From Calditerrivibrio sp. (GTDB lineage: Bacteria; Chrysiogenota; Deferribacteres; Deferribacterales; Calditerrivibrionaceae): 10,000 nt of DNA. The stretch is from positions 1-10,000 of the forward strand of contig JAIWOA010000046.1 of assembly GCA_020217115.1 (NCBI GenBank). The letters run 5' to 3'. This document shows positions 1-6,808 of this stretch, one piece after another. The notes beneath the pieces were generated by a model that was not told where the DNA came from, did no database searches, and saw nothing but the letters and a program-made list of their open reading frames with translations. A program made the position numbers and the translations under genes. Every line of letters starts with the position of its first letter. Within the stretch, counting starts at the first letter, position 1.

Positions 1-494
1 TACTCGATCTTGCTATTGTAGCCAGAAAAATACCCAAAAAAGATCTTGAATACAAAACAATATTCAAAGACAAAATAATATTAGCTGTAAACAGGGAACA
101 TCCCTTTTATTCAAGAAATAATCTATTTCTTGAAGAGATAATAAATGAAAAGTTTGTAATAAGAGAGGTGGGTTCAGGTACACGAAATGCTGTGGAATAT
201 GCTCTTAAGTCAAAGGGGTATGACTTTGAAAGTTTAAATGCCACTGCTGTGATGTCATCTACCCATGGCCTTTTACATTCAGTTAAAAATGGTTTAGGTG
301 TTGCTTTTGTGAGTGAAATAGCACTTATAAAAGATATATGTGGGCAGGAGGTAAAGGGGATACCAATTATAGACCTCGTTGTGGAAAAGGATATATTTCT
401 GGTATACAACAAAAGAAAAACGAGTAAAAAATTGATAAAAAGCTTCCTAGAACTTATGGATGGGTATAATTTTAGTTCATCAATAAAAAGTTAG
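1..494 (+). CDS. LysR-family transcriptional regulator, C-terminal part (5' truncated by window edge)
   Basis: The open frame enters from the left edge (first whole codon at 3) and ends at TAG 492-494, giving 163 residues of a protein that is usually about 300 long. Only the effector-binding (periplasmic-binding-like) domain is present; the N-terminal winged helix that would bind DNA lies outside. Family signatures visible are the start of the second lobe (LDLAIVARK, then LEYKTIFKDKIILAVNREHPF-like text), the crossover motif REVGSGTR, and NGLGVAFVSEIAL near the end, which matches the usual 'GLGI.ilp' strand. The REVGSGTR style resembles CysB/CbbR-like and selenium-metabolism LysR proteins, but the co-inducer cannot be told from this part. 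An ATG at 168 lies inside the domain and is not the start. Its target, probably divergently transcribed or adjacent, is outside the window. Confidence 0.88.
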   Translation, partial: LDLAIVARKIPKKDLEYKTIFKDKIILAVNREHPFYSRNNLFLEEIINEKFVIREVGSGTRNAVEYALKSKGYDFESLNATAVMSSTHGLLHSVKNGLGVAFVSEIALIKDICGQEVKGIPIIDLVVEKDIFLVYNKRKTSKKLIKSFLELMDGYNFSSSIKS

Positions 495-543
495 CATAAT
501 TTAAAGAGCTAACCAATAGTGTAAGTAGTAAGTTTTTTTGTAC

Positions 544-572
544 TTGACAAAACTTAATAAAACTAGTATAAA
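544..572 (+). promoter_or_regulatory. sigma70-type promoter of the tRNA-Leu gene
   Basis: A perfect -35 hexamer TTGACA (544-549) and a -10 hexamer TATAAA (567-572) are separated by 17 bases. Transcription would begin near 579, about 20 bases before the mature tRNA. No terminator is evident after the tRNA, so the promoter could also serve the small gene at 768. Confidence 0.75.
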
Positions 573-600
573 GCCCATCTGTTACTGAGTTTTTTAGTTT

Positions 601-684
601 GCCTGGGTGGTGGAACTGGTAGACACGCAGGACTAAGGATCCTGTGGGGTAACACCTGTGGGGGTTCGAGTCCCCCCTCAGGCA
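601..684 (+). tRNA. tRNA-Leu, anticodon AAG (CUU codon)
   Basis: The full cloverleaf folds. The acceptor stem is 601-607 with 677-683 (one G-U pair), discriminator A684. The D region carries the typical leucine text TGGTAGACACGC. The anticodon stem is 628-632 with 640-644 around the loop CTAAGGA (633-639), with U33 and a purine at 37, so the anticodon at 635-637 is AAG. The long variable arm (645-659) has a 4-bp stem, making this a class II tRNA, and the T arm is 660-664/672-676 around TTCGAGT. The CCA end is not encoded: the bases after A684 are TTT, so CCA must be added by nucleotidyltransferase. An A at the wobble position is unusual for bacterial leucine tRNAs, which normally have GAG for this codon box. 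Confidence 0.95.
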
Positions 685-767
685 TTTCGATTTTAATTTT
701 CCCCAAAGATCTACTATTTTTAATTATAGCACTATTTGAGTTTTAGATTTTTTGGAGAATAAATAAG

Positions 768-938
768 ATGAGTGAAAAATCCGAAGAGATCAGAATAAAA
801 TATAAGTATAAAGAACTCATATTAAAGAGAAAATTAAAAACTGATATAGAATCGGCAAAATCTATTGTAGGGCCAGACACCGCCTATCACCTTTACCAGC
901 AATTAAAAAATGACAAAGATAGAAAAACAGATAAATAA
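768..938 (+). CDS. small hypothetical protein, 56 residues
   Basis: ATG 768-770 is preceded by GGAG (754-757) at 10 bases, and the frame runs to TAA 936-938. The product is charged and lysine-rich (starts MSEKSEEIRIKYKYKEL, ends NDKDRKTDK), predicted mainly helical, with no membrane segment, signal peptide or cysteine. A short segment IVGPDTAYHLYQQL in the second half is the only non-repetitive, motif-like part. I do not recognise a family. It lies on the same strand 83 bases after the tRNA-Leu gene with no terminator seen between, so it may be cotranscribed. Support is the ribosome-binding site, the codon use resembling its neighbours, and the otherwise empty gap; it could still be a chance frame. 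Confidence 0.55.
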   Translation: MSEKSEEIRIKYKYKELILKRKLKTDIESAKSIVGPDTAYHLYQQLKNDKDRKTDK

Positions 939-973
939 TCTCCTATTGTTCTCAAAAACACACAAAAAATATA

Positions 974-1002
974 TTGCACAAAACAGTATTATATTATATT
1001 CT
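974..1002 (+). promoter_or_regulatory. possible promoter of the 141-residue membrane protein gene
   Basis: TTGCAC (974-979) and TATTCT (997-1002) are 17 bases apart, upstream of the ATG at 1026. The surrounding TATTATATTATATT stretch is so A/T-rich that other -10 choices exist, so the exact elements are uncertain. Confidence 0.35.
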
Positions 1003-1025
1003 GAAAATTCGTTAAGGAGTGAAAT

Positions 1026-1451
1026 ATGAATAATAAATTAGCAAAAGAAAATGGGAAAGATGATAATAAAACTAAAAAAATAACGGATTTCTTTGGAAAA
1101 ATAGAAACTTTAGAAGATGCCCACAGGATATCTATACCTGCAGCAGTTGTTACAGCCCTTGTTGGCTTTTATTCTCTAATATATACTATTCTATATTTCA
1201 ATGAATTGATGTTTCTTGGAGCACTCGATTTGATATTATGGAGTATACTTGGATTTGGGATTTTTAAAAATTCAAGGGTAGCACTTCTAAATACCTTTAT
1301 AATGTATGTATTAGGAGGAGCATTTTTTAGAATGACCCCATTATGGCACAATAATATCTTTGCAACTATTTACGTATTGACCCTCGTTTTTGCATTAAGG
1401 GGGACTTTTGCATATAACAAATTACTCAAAAAAAATGAAGGGGCTAAATAG
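1026..1451 (+). CDS. hypothetical integral membrane protein, 141 residues, about four TM segments
   Basis: ATG 1026 has an excellent ribosome-binding site, AAGGAG at 1014-1019, six bases upstream. The first 30 residues are hydrophilic and lysine/aspartate-rich. Then come about four hydrophobic segments, roughly residues 36-57, 61-81, 86-102 and 110-127, and a basic tail (KLLKKNEGAK). The N-terminal cytoplasmic segment with TLEDAHRISIPAAVV before the first membrane span is the most distinctive part. I recognise no family and no catalytic motif; a small transporter accessory or membrane-stress protein would be guesswork. It is convergent with the TRAP permease gene, and the two coding ends overlap by 8 bases (1444-1451). 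The last eight codons also form the terminator of the opposite operon. Confidence 0.8.
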   Translation: MNNKLAKENGKDDNKTKKITDFFGKIETLEDAHRISIPAAVVTALVGFYSLIYTILYFNELMFLGALDLILWSILGFGIFKNSRVALLNTFIMYVLGGAFFRMTPLWHNNIFATIYVLTLVFALRGTFAYNKLLKKNEGAK

Positions 1452-1455
1452 CCCC
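1428..1455 (-). terminator. rho-independent terminator of the TRAP operon
   Basis: Read on the minus strand, the inverted repeat 1455-1449/1446-1440 (GGGGCTA and its complement; at least six stable pairs with a four-base loop) is followed by TTCA and eight Ts (1435-1428). The U-tract exists only on the minus side, so it terminates the permease transcript. It lies inside coding sequence: the hairpin contains the stop codons of both convergent genes. Confidence 0.75.
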
Positions 1456-3501
1456 CTGAGAATCTTCACTAATTGATATATTTTTCATCTTCTTAGCTGT
1501 TCGATAAATATAAAATGTTAAAACTACAAAAATAACTATTCCAACATAGTTACTTATCCTTTCAGGCCATATCATTAGCAAACCTGCAAAGGCATATACG
1601 ATCCTTTCTAACCAACTTAGATTTCTAAAAAAATACCCTTCAAAAAATATTGCAAGAATCAGCAAACCCAAAGTTCCAGTAATAATGTTCTCAATTGTTC
1701 TATCAATTGTACCAAAAAATAATATCGCAGGATCGTAGATAAACATCAAAGGTATGAGATAAAGACCTTTGGCTAATTTCCACGATTCCATAGCAGTTTC
1801 AAAGGGTTTGCTACCAGATATACCAGCAGCAGCATAGGCAACAAGAGCAACTGGAGGAGTAACATTTGCATCCTGAGAATACCAAAAAATCAACAAATGT
1901 GCAGACAGTAAAGCTCCCATTGCCAGATCTGGAGGCACCAGTGCCTTCATCCCAGCTATAATATTAGGATCTTTTAGCATGTCAGGAGTCATCTGGAGGG
2001 TATTTATAAAGTAATCTTTCAGTATAAGAGACTCCAGAAGAGGTGCAGCAAGAACAGCCAGAACTATATAAGAGGCAGTTACAGGAAGGCCCATACCAAG
2101 GATTAGAGATACAAGGGCGACAAATACAATTGCAAGAAATAGGTTACCATGTGCCAAATCACCAATTAAAATTGAAAATTTTATACCCATACCAACAAGT
2201 AACACAACTCCAACTACTATCCCTGCGCACATAAGTACAATTGCGGTATTAACCATATTACGAGCACCCAACGAGAGAGCATCAAATATATCAGATAACT
2301 TCATCCTCGTTTTTTTATTAAACCAACTTGATATAATAACGGCTAAAATACCTATTGATGCAGAAAATGTGGGTGTGTAATTAGCCATCAAAAGATAGAT
2401 AAGTACAATAATAGGGATAAAAAATTGCCATCCTTCCTTTAAAACCTCCTTTGTACTTGGAAGTTCACTCTTTGGAATTCTTCTTAGATTATATTTTTGG
2501 GCTTCAAGATGTACAAAAAAACCAACACTCAAAAAATACATCAATGCTGGTATAATCGATACAGCGACTATCTTGGAATATGGAAGTTGTGTCCATTGAG
2601 CCATGATAAAGGCTCCTGCACCCATAATCGGAGGCATAATCTGGCCACCTGTACTTGCAGCAGTTTCAACACCAGCAGCAAATTTTGGTTTATAACCCAT
2701 ACTCTTCATCAACGGTATTGTTATAGATCCAGTGCCAACAGCATTTGCAACGGCACTCCCTGATACAGTACCCATAATAGCACTGGCAAATATGGCCATT
2801 TTTGCAGGTCCACCTGTAGTATGCCCAAACATAGATATTGCAAGCTTTAAAATAAAATCACCAGCTCCCGACTTAACCATAAAGGAACTAAAAAGTACAA
2901 AAAGAAAAACAAAAGTTGAAGAGATCGTTGTAACAGAGCCAAAAATACCATCCGGAGCAAAAAACATTCTATATAAAAATCTTGAAACACTCACTCCAGG
3001 AAAGTTCCACAAACCACCAAATATTTTCCCTAAAAATAATGCATAAAACATAAAAAATATAGCTATTAAAGGGATAGTAATACCTGTTGTTCTCCTGGTT
3101 ATCTCAAGAAGTAATAACATCGCAATTGCAGCTGCAATCATATCATAGGTATTAACTTCCTGATTTCTCAAGTTTAGATATTCTTCAAATAGCAGTAGGT
3201 ATAGTGTAACACAAATTGCTAATATCGATAAAATCAGATCGAGGGTAAATGTTTTTTTTGCCAAACCTTTACTTATGGGGAACATTAAAAAACCCATAAA
3301 AAGCATCATACCATAATGAATTGCATTTAAGCGAAGCTCGGGTAATATTCCAAAGCTATTGTACCATAAATGTATAAGGGATGTTACCACTGCAAACCAA
3401 TAAACAAACTTTTCTATATTTCCAGTGAGAACTCTTTTAGATGTTGCAGATTCTCCAGATTTATCTTCAACAACATCAACCGAGCCATTTTCAACACTCA
3501 T
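1444..3501 (-). CDS. TRAP transporter permease, fused small (4TM) and large (12TM) subunits, TAXI type
   Basis: This 685-residue multi-span inner-membrane protein is the permease of a TAXI-type tripartite ATP-independent periplasmic transporter, which in this family uses an ion gradient, typically sodium, to import an organic anion delivered by the binding protein. Hydrophobic spans fill nearly the whole length. Residues about 30-150 correspond to the DctQ-like part, about 150-620 to the DctM-like part, and two or three extra spans end the chain. Characteristic DctM motifs are GTVSGSAVANAVGTGS (244-259), STGGQIMPPIMGAGAFIMAQ (283-302), LGMGLPVTASYIV (468-480), NVTPPVALVAYAAAGISGS (546-564) and LIPLMFIYDPAIL (582-594). 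The size is normal for fused 4TM/12TM permeases. ATG 3499-3501 has GGAGG at 3507-3511, five bases away. It follows the binding-protein gene after a 98-base gap that holds a terminator-like hairpin. The substrate cannot be read from sequence. Confidence 0.95.
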   Translation of the reverse strand: MSVENGSVDVVEDKSGESATSKRVLTGNIEKFVYWFAVVTSLIHLWYNSFGILPELRLNAIHYGMMLFMGFLMFPISKGLAKKTFTLDLILSILAICVTLYLLLFEEYLNLRNQEVNTYDMIAAAIAMLLLLEITRRTTGITIPLIAIFFMFYALFLGKIFGGLWNFPGVSVSRFLYRMFFAPDGIFGSVTTISSTFVFLFVLFSSFMVKSGAGDFILKLAISMFGHTTGGPAKMAIFASAIMGTVSGSAVANAVGTGSITIPLMKSMGYKPKFAAGVETAASTGGQIMPPIMGAGAFIMAQWTQLPYSKIVAVSIIPALMYFLSVGFFVHLEAQKYNLRRIPKSELPSTKEVLKEGWQFFIPIIVLIYLLMANYTPTFSASIGILAVIISSWFNKKTRMKLSDIFDALSLGARNMVNTAIVLMCAGIVVGVVLLVGMGIKFSILIGDLAHGNLFLAIVFVALVSLILGMGLPVTASYIVLAVLAAPLLESLILKDYFINTLQMTPDMLKDPNIIAGMKALVPPDLAMGALLSAHLLIFWYSQDANVTPPVALVAYAAAGISGSKPFETAMESWKLAKGLYLIPLMFIYDPAILFFGTIDRTIENIITGTLGLLILAIFFEGYFFRNLSWLERIVYAFAGLLMIWPERISNYVGIVIFVVLTFYIYRTAKKMKNISISEDSQGAI

Positions 3502-3533
3502 AAAAACCTCCGAAGACTTGATATCTCATATTG

Positions 3534-3567
3534 AAAAATAAAGAGGGCAGGCAAACAACCCACCCTC
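3534..3567 (-). terminator. intercistronic hairpin / partial terminator between binding-protein and permease genes
   Basis: On the minus-strand RNA, 3567-3559 pairs with 3551-3543 (nine pairs including two G-U wobbles, a GAGGG/CCCTC base and a seven-base loop), followed by TTTATTTTT (3542-3534). On the plus strand the two wobbles become C/A mismatches, so the structure is oriented for the minus transcript. It lies downstream of the solute-binding protein stop and upstream of the permease start. There it would both protect the upstream message and reduce permease expression. Confidence 0.65.
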
Positions 3568-3599
3568 CATAAATTGTAACATACTCTTAAAAATATAAA

Positions 3600-4604
3600 T
3601 TAATTTGGCATTAACTCAGCAGGAATATGTATCCCTTTCTCCTTATAAAATTTTGCTGCACCAGGGTGGAGAGGTACAGGAAGACCATCGAGAGCTTCTT
3701 TTAAGCTGAGTTCTTTTGTAGCTGGATGAATATTTGATAAAAACTGCAGATTCTCATAAATTGTTTTGGTCACAAGGTAAACAGTCTCTTCAGATAGATC
3801 TTTTCTAACGACAAGTATATTTGGCTGACCTATGGTATTTATATCTTTCGTTTGACCAGGATAAGTTCCAGCTTTGATAACAAACCTTGTCCATATTGGA
3901 TGAGTCTTTCTTATCTTGTTTAGCTGCTCATCAGTAAAATCTAAAACTATTGCACCTTTCTCACCAGTTTGAGCGTATAATTGTGTTATAGCAGATGCAG
4001 GGGGACCAGCTGGTATATTGGCTGCACCTACCCTTTTATTCATCATAGCATCTATTGATTGGTTATAATCAAGGAATTCAAGGCGAAAATCTTTGTCAGG
4101 GTTGTAACCTAAGGCAGATAAAATAACTCTTCCAGAACCCTCAGTTCCACTACCCCTTTTACCTATGGAAAATGGTTTACCTTTAAGATTAGCAAGGTCG
4201 CTCATATTACCAGTCTTGACATATTCCTTTAATATAGGAAAATGCTCAACATTCTGCCAAAGCATAGTTATGGAACGAAAATCTTTTTCAGGTTTACCAG
4301 CGTAGAGTCCTTCTCCATTGTATGCCTCAAGGGCAAATAGAGACTGAAGAATTGCAAGATCTGCTTCCTTTTTTTTCATCATCGATATATTTTCTCCAGA
4401 ACCTGCAGAATTTATCGCTGTAGCCTGTATACCCTTACTAGCCTTTAGCTTGATACTAATTAAAGTTCCTATTGCAACCCCAACTGGATAATATGTCCCA
4501 CCAGGAGTAGCAGTGGCAATAATCAGGTTTTTATCATCTGCATAACTTGTATAACTAAAAGCAGATAGGATAAGAACCAACGTTAAAATTAAAAATTTTT
4601 TCAT
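3600..4604 (-). CDS. TAXI family TRAP transporter solute-binding protein
   Basis: This 334-residue exported protein captures the substrate in the periplasm and hands it to the fused permease encoded next. It begins with a signal peptide: basic MKK, hydrophobic core LILTLVLILSAF, and likely cleavage after SYA at residue 22. TAXI hallmarks are IATATPGGTYYPVG near residues 29-42, the AGSGENISMM region (67-76), GKRGSGTEGSG (148-158), which forms the second substrate-contact loop, and the C-terminal PLHPGAAKFYKEKGI (311-325). Length is typical. ATG 4602-4604 has GGAGGT at 4611-4616, six bases upstream. A perfect-consensus promoter lies just before it. Known TAXI proteins bind glutamate-like or other organic acids, but the ligand here is not determinable. 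Confidence 0.95.
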   Translation of the reverse strand: MKKFLILTLVLILSAFSYTSYADDKNLIIATATPGGTYYPVGVAIGTLISIKLKASKGIQATAINSAGSGENISMMKKKEADLAILQSLFALEAYNGEGLYAGKPEKDFRSITMLWQNVEHFPILKEYVKTGNMSDLANLKGKPFSIGKRGSGTEGSGRVILSALGYNPDKDFRLEFLDYNQSIDAMMNKRVGAANIPAGPPASAITQLYAQTGEKGAIVLDFTDEQLNKIRKTHPIWTRFVIKAGTYPGQTKDINTIGQPNILVVRKDLSEETVYLVTKTIYENLQFLSNIHPATKELSLKEALDGLPVPLHPGAAKFYKEKGIHIPAELMPN

Positions 4605-4636
4605 TATACAACCTCCTTTTTAAGCATGTTATTTAA

Positions 4637-4664
4637 ATTATACTAAACACAATTTTTTTGTCAA
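4637..4664 (-). promoter_or_regulatory. consensus sigma70 promoter of the TAXI TRAP operon
   Basis: On the minus strand, TTGACA (4664-4659) and TATAAT (4642-4637) are separated by 16 bases; both hexamers match the consensus exactly. Transcription would start near 4630, about 25 bases before the start codon. It sits only about 20 bases beyond the stop of the upstream flagellar-type operon, where I see no terminator, so some read-through into the transporter operon is possible. Confidence 0.82.
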
Positions 4665-4681
4665 GTAAAATGGTAATCTCT

Positions 4682-5533
4682 TTACACAACGATCTCAAAC
4701 TTCCCAAGTCTTTCAAATATTTTTTTCTTTATATCCAGCTCTTCTGTATCAATCTGTTCCAGTTTCTTCCATCTCAACCTGATATTATTGCCAATGTATA
4801 GATTATTTATATCTTCAGAGATATCTACAGCTGTTTCAACAACACAATCGATAATATTACCCTGCTCCCTAACACTTATAATTGTCTCACCAATTTTGCT
4901 AAATTGAGCTCTTATAGTTATCCCTTTTGATATATCCTTATGGATAAAGAGTTCAATATCATCTAAATCAGTATCTTCTGATTTAATCGGCACATATATG
5001 GAGAAATCTGATAAAAGATTGATGAGCTGTAGCTTATTCAAATTATCCTTTAAATCTACATCGTTATTTTTCAATGCTAAAAACTTCATATCAACATCGA
5101 TATCTTTTCCATTTGCAAGCTTGTTTTCAAAGAAAATACCACTATTTTTTATCAGTTCCTTTATCTTTTCAGCGGTAATATTTTTAGGATCTATAGTAAA
5201 ACCATATTTAGCAAATAACTTTGATAAAGTATCTCTGCTAAAACTGAAAACTTCACTTTTAAGCCTAACATTTTCCAAGTCTTCCGAATTACCCTTCAGT
5301 AGTTTTAATTCTATATTAGGTTCTGTCCTGACAACTTCAGCATTAAATTTACCAAACTGCGGGATATTTTGAAATAGTGCAGTAAATGTTTGACCCTTTA
5401 AATTTATCAGATACATACCATTAGCTAACGCTTTGATAATTGAAAAAGACACCCTATCCCCCTCCTTTAGCTGGAGATTTGAGTTATCTATGCTGAATTT
5501 TAGTAATTCTTGTCCTCTAATCTCACCTATCAT
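4682..5533 (-). CDS. FliK-like flagellar hook-length-control-type protein
   Basis: The product has 283 residues with no signal peptide or membrane span. The N-terminal ~80 residues are beta-rich with LKEGDRVSFSIIKALANGMYLINLKG, the kind of small barrel found at the start of FliK-like proteins. The middle (95-160) is helical and contains NSGIFFENKLA (130-140), closely resembling the conserved 'SGLFYE..L' segment of FliK-like proteins. The C-terminal ~90 residues (IELFIHKDISKGITIRAQFSKIGETIISVREQ...) have alternating strands consistent with the Flg_hook-type C-terminal domain. True FliK proteins secrete themselves and measure hook length; shorter relatives like this one occur in flagellar accessory clusters with unproven roles. 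The start ATG 5531-5533 overlaps the upstream stop (ATGA) and lacks its own strong ribosome-binding site, implying coupling. It is the last gene of the operon. Confidence 0.68.
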   Translation of the reverse strand: MIGEIRGQELLKFSIDNSNLQLKEGDRVSFSIIKALANGMYLINLKGQTFTALFQNIPQFGKFNAEVVRTEPNIELKLLKGNSEDLENVRLKSEVFSFSRDTLSKLFAKYGFTIDPKNITAEKIKELIKNSGIFFENKLANGKDIDVDMKFLALKNNDVDLKDNLNKLQLINLLSDFSIYVPIKSEDTDLDDIELFIHKDISKGITIRAQFSKIGETIISVREQGNIIDCVVETAVDISEDINNLYIGNNIRLRWKKLEQIDTEELDIKKKIFERLGKFEIVV

Positions 5534-6021
5534 CTGCCATGTTTGAGTACAAGATTGACTTCAGTAACTGATATACCGAGCTTTTTTGCAACATCGGTAA
5601 CACTCATTCCATTTCTACTAAGAAAAACAACCTTTTCCCTGAGGCTCATACCATTTAAACTTATATCAGAAATATTCTGCCTGCCTCTTATGTCAACAAT
5701 ATCTTCAATATCTTGCTCACCAATCCCCCTTTGATGAACCAGATCTGCACTCTCGAGTCTCTTTAGCTTACTATCCACAAGAGACACAAGATCTTCCAGA
5801 ATACCCTCTTTTTCTTTTATGGAACTTTCAAGCTTTTCAGAAACCTTTTCAGATTCTACCACAAGGTCCTTTAGTGTTTCCGTAATAAGCTTAACATCAT
5901 CATACGATATATCCATCACCTTTCTACTTATATTTTTTATCTTTATAAACAGATACATCAGTATGAACAATACTACAAAATTAAGCAGAAAAAGTATTAT
6001 TAAAAAAGGGGTGAGATTCAT
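5530..6021 (-). CDS. membrane-anchored coiled-coil protein with C-terminal HTH (DUF2802/DUF6115-like)
   Basis: This 163-residue protein has three parts. A single N-terminal membrane span (about residues 6-27) is followed by a charged, heptad-like helical region (about 28-92, with ESEKVSEKLESSIKEKEGIL). After a linker rich in D/I/G comes a C-terminal helix-turn-helix (about 124-163, LREKVVFLSRNGMSVTDVAKKLGISVTEVNLVLKH; the turn is near KKLGIS). Small proteins of this architecture recur beside flagellar and chemotaxis genes in many phyla and have no established function. The HTH resembles DNA-binding modules but could be a protein-interaction fold. ATG 6019-6021 overlaps the PilZ gene stop by four bases, and its own stop overlaps the FliK-like start in the same way, so the three genes are probably translated in a coupled manner. 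Confidence 0.75.
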   Translation of the reverse strand: MNLTPFLIILFLLNFVVLFILMYLFIKIKNISRKVMDISYDDVKLITETLKDLVVESEKVSEKLESSIKEKEGILEDLVSLVDSKLKRLESADLVHQRGIGEQDIEDIVDIRGRQNISDISLNGMSLREKVVFLSRNGMSVTDVAKKLGISVTEVNLVLKHGR

Positions 6022-6806
6022 AGATTCTTAGCTTCCTTGAGCATTTCTCTGTCCTTATCAAAAACATATTTTACTATGTTTTCTCTTATATCATTATCTA
6101 TCTCTTCAAATACAGTACCACATATAATCCCTTTTTTAGTTTCATGTCTACTTACAATTTTTGATATACTCGCAAATTTTATCTTTATTGAACCATCGTC
6201 TATGATACCATCCACAAATATAATATCACCAACTTCAAATATCTTCTCATTACTAAAGAAACTAAAACCTCCACCGCTTATATCAACAGACTTAATAACC
6301 ATAAAATCGGAGTAGATACATTTCTGTTCCTTTAATATCTCAAGAATCTCATCTATCTTATTATCCAGCTCAAAAAGATACCATAACACATACTGCATCT
6401 GTGGAATCTCTTTACTAATAACACTTTTTATCCTGTACGATAGGGAATTTTTTATCGATTCATTGATCCTCTTTACATTCTGGTAATACTCAGTTGGATC
6501 ACCTTCAATCTTCTTGATTTTAAAATATCCCCTGTAGTCTATTCTGTAATGGGAACGATCAGATTTTGCAGGAAGTTCCTTTATAACGACAAACTCCATT
6601 GTGTTTCCGCTGTATCTTATCGGCTTAACTTCATAAACCTTATTTTGTCCTGCTTCAAAAAAATTTAACTGGGCTGAGATAGCTTCATTTAAAGGTAAAC
6701 CTGAAGGAAGTCTGAGATTCACTTTAAAAGGATCCTTTGATACAAGAATACCATATGTTCTTACAACGTTATCATCAAAAATTATTTTAAGCTTAACTGT
6801 AGACAT
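6018..6806 (-). CDS. PilZ domain protein with long helical insertion (putative c-di-GMP receptor)
   Basis: Both halves of the c-di-GMP-binding signature are present: RSHYR (RxxxR) at residues 84-88 and DISGGG (DxSxxG) at 175-180, counted from ATG 6804-6806. They are separated by about 85 residues instead of the usual 20-30; the extra stretch (about 100-165, with NKIDEILEILKEQ) is predicted helical and may oligomerise. The N-terminal ~80 residues form a beta-rich domain like the YcgR-N type. The C-terminal part (GDIIFVDGII, then IICGTVFEEIDNDIRENIVKYVF) completes the PilZ barrel and terminal helix. Such proteins couple c-di-GMP to flagellar rotation or surface behaviour. An alternative GTG start at 6810-6812 would add two residues, but AAGGGG at 6812-6817 is five bases from the ATG and would overlap the GTG, so the ATG is preferred. 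The stop overlaps the next gene's ATG. Confidence 0.85.
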   Translation of the reverse strand: MSTVKLKIIFDDNVVRTYGILVSKDPFKVNLRLPSGLPLNEAISAQLNFFEAGQNKVYEVKPIRYSGNTMEFVVIKELPAKSDRSHYRIDYRGYFKIKKIEGDPTEYYQNVKRINESIKNSLSYRIKSVISKEIPQMQYVLWYLFELDNKIDEILEILKEQKCIYSDFMVIKSVDISGGGFSFFSNEKIFEVGDIIFVDGIIDDGSIKIKFASISKIVSRHETKKGIICGTVFEEIDNDIRENIVKYVFDKDREMLKEAKNL

Positions 6807-6808
6807 AG

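Noticed and set aside
107..412. Minus-strand frame opposite the LysR gene
   Set aside because: Antisense shadow of a clear family match; no ribosome-binding site or recognisable motif.
490..513. Inverted repeat GTTAGC...GCTAAC across the LysR stop codon as a terminator
   Set aside because: Only six pairs around a 12-base loop, and the nearest T run (533-539) is about 20 bases away; too weak to call.
2043..3046. Plus-strand frames within the TRAP permease region
   Set aside because: Low-complexity antisense shadows of a convincing 685-residue permease.
4998..6315. Plus-strand serine/phenylalanine-rich frames opposite the FliK-like, HTH and PilZ genes
   Set aside because: Typical composition of antisense reading of lysine/glutamate-rich genes; they conflict with a well-organised operon.
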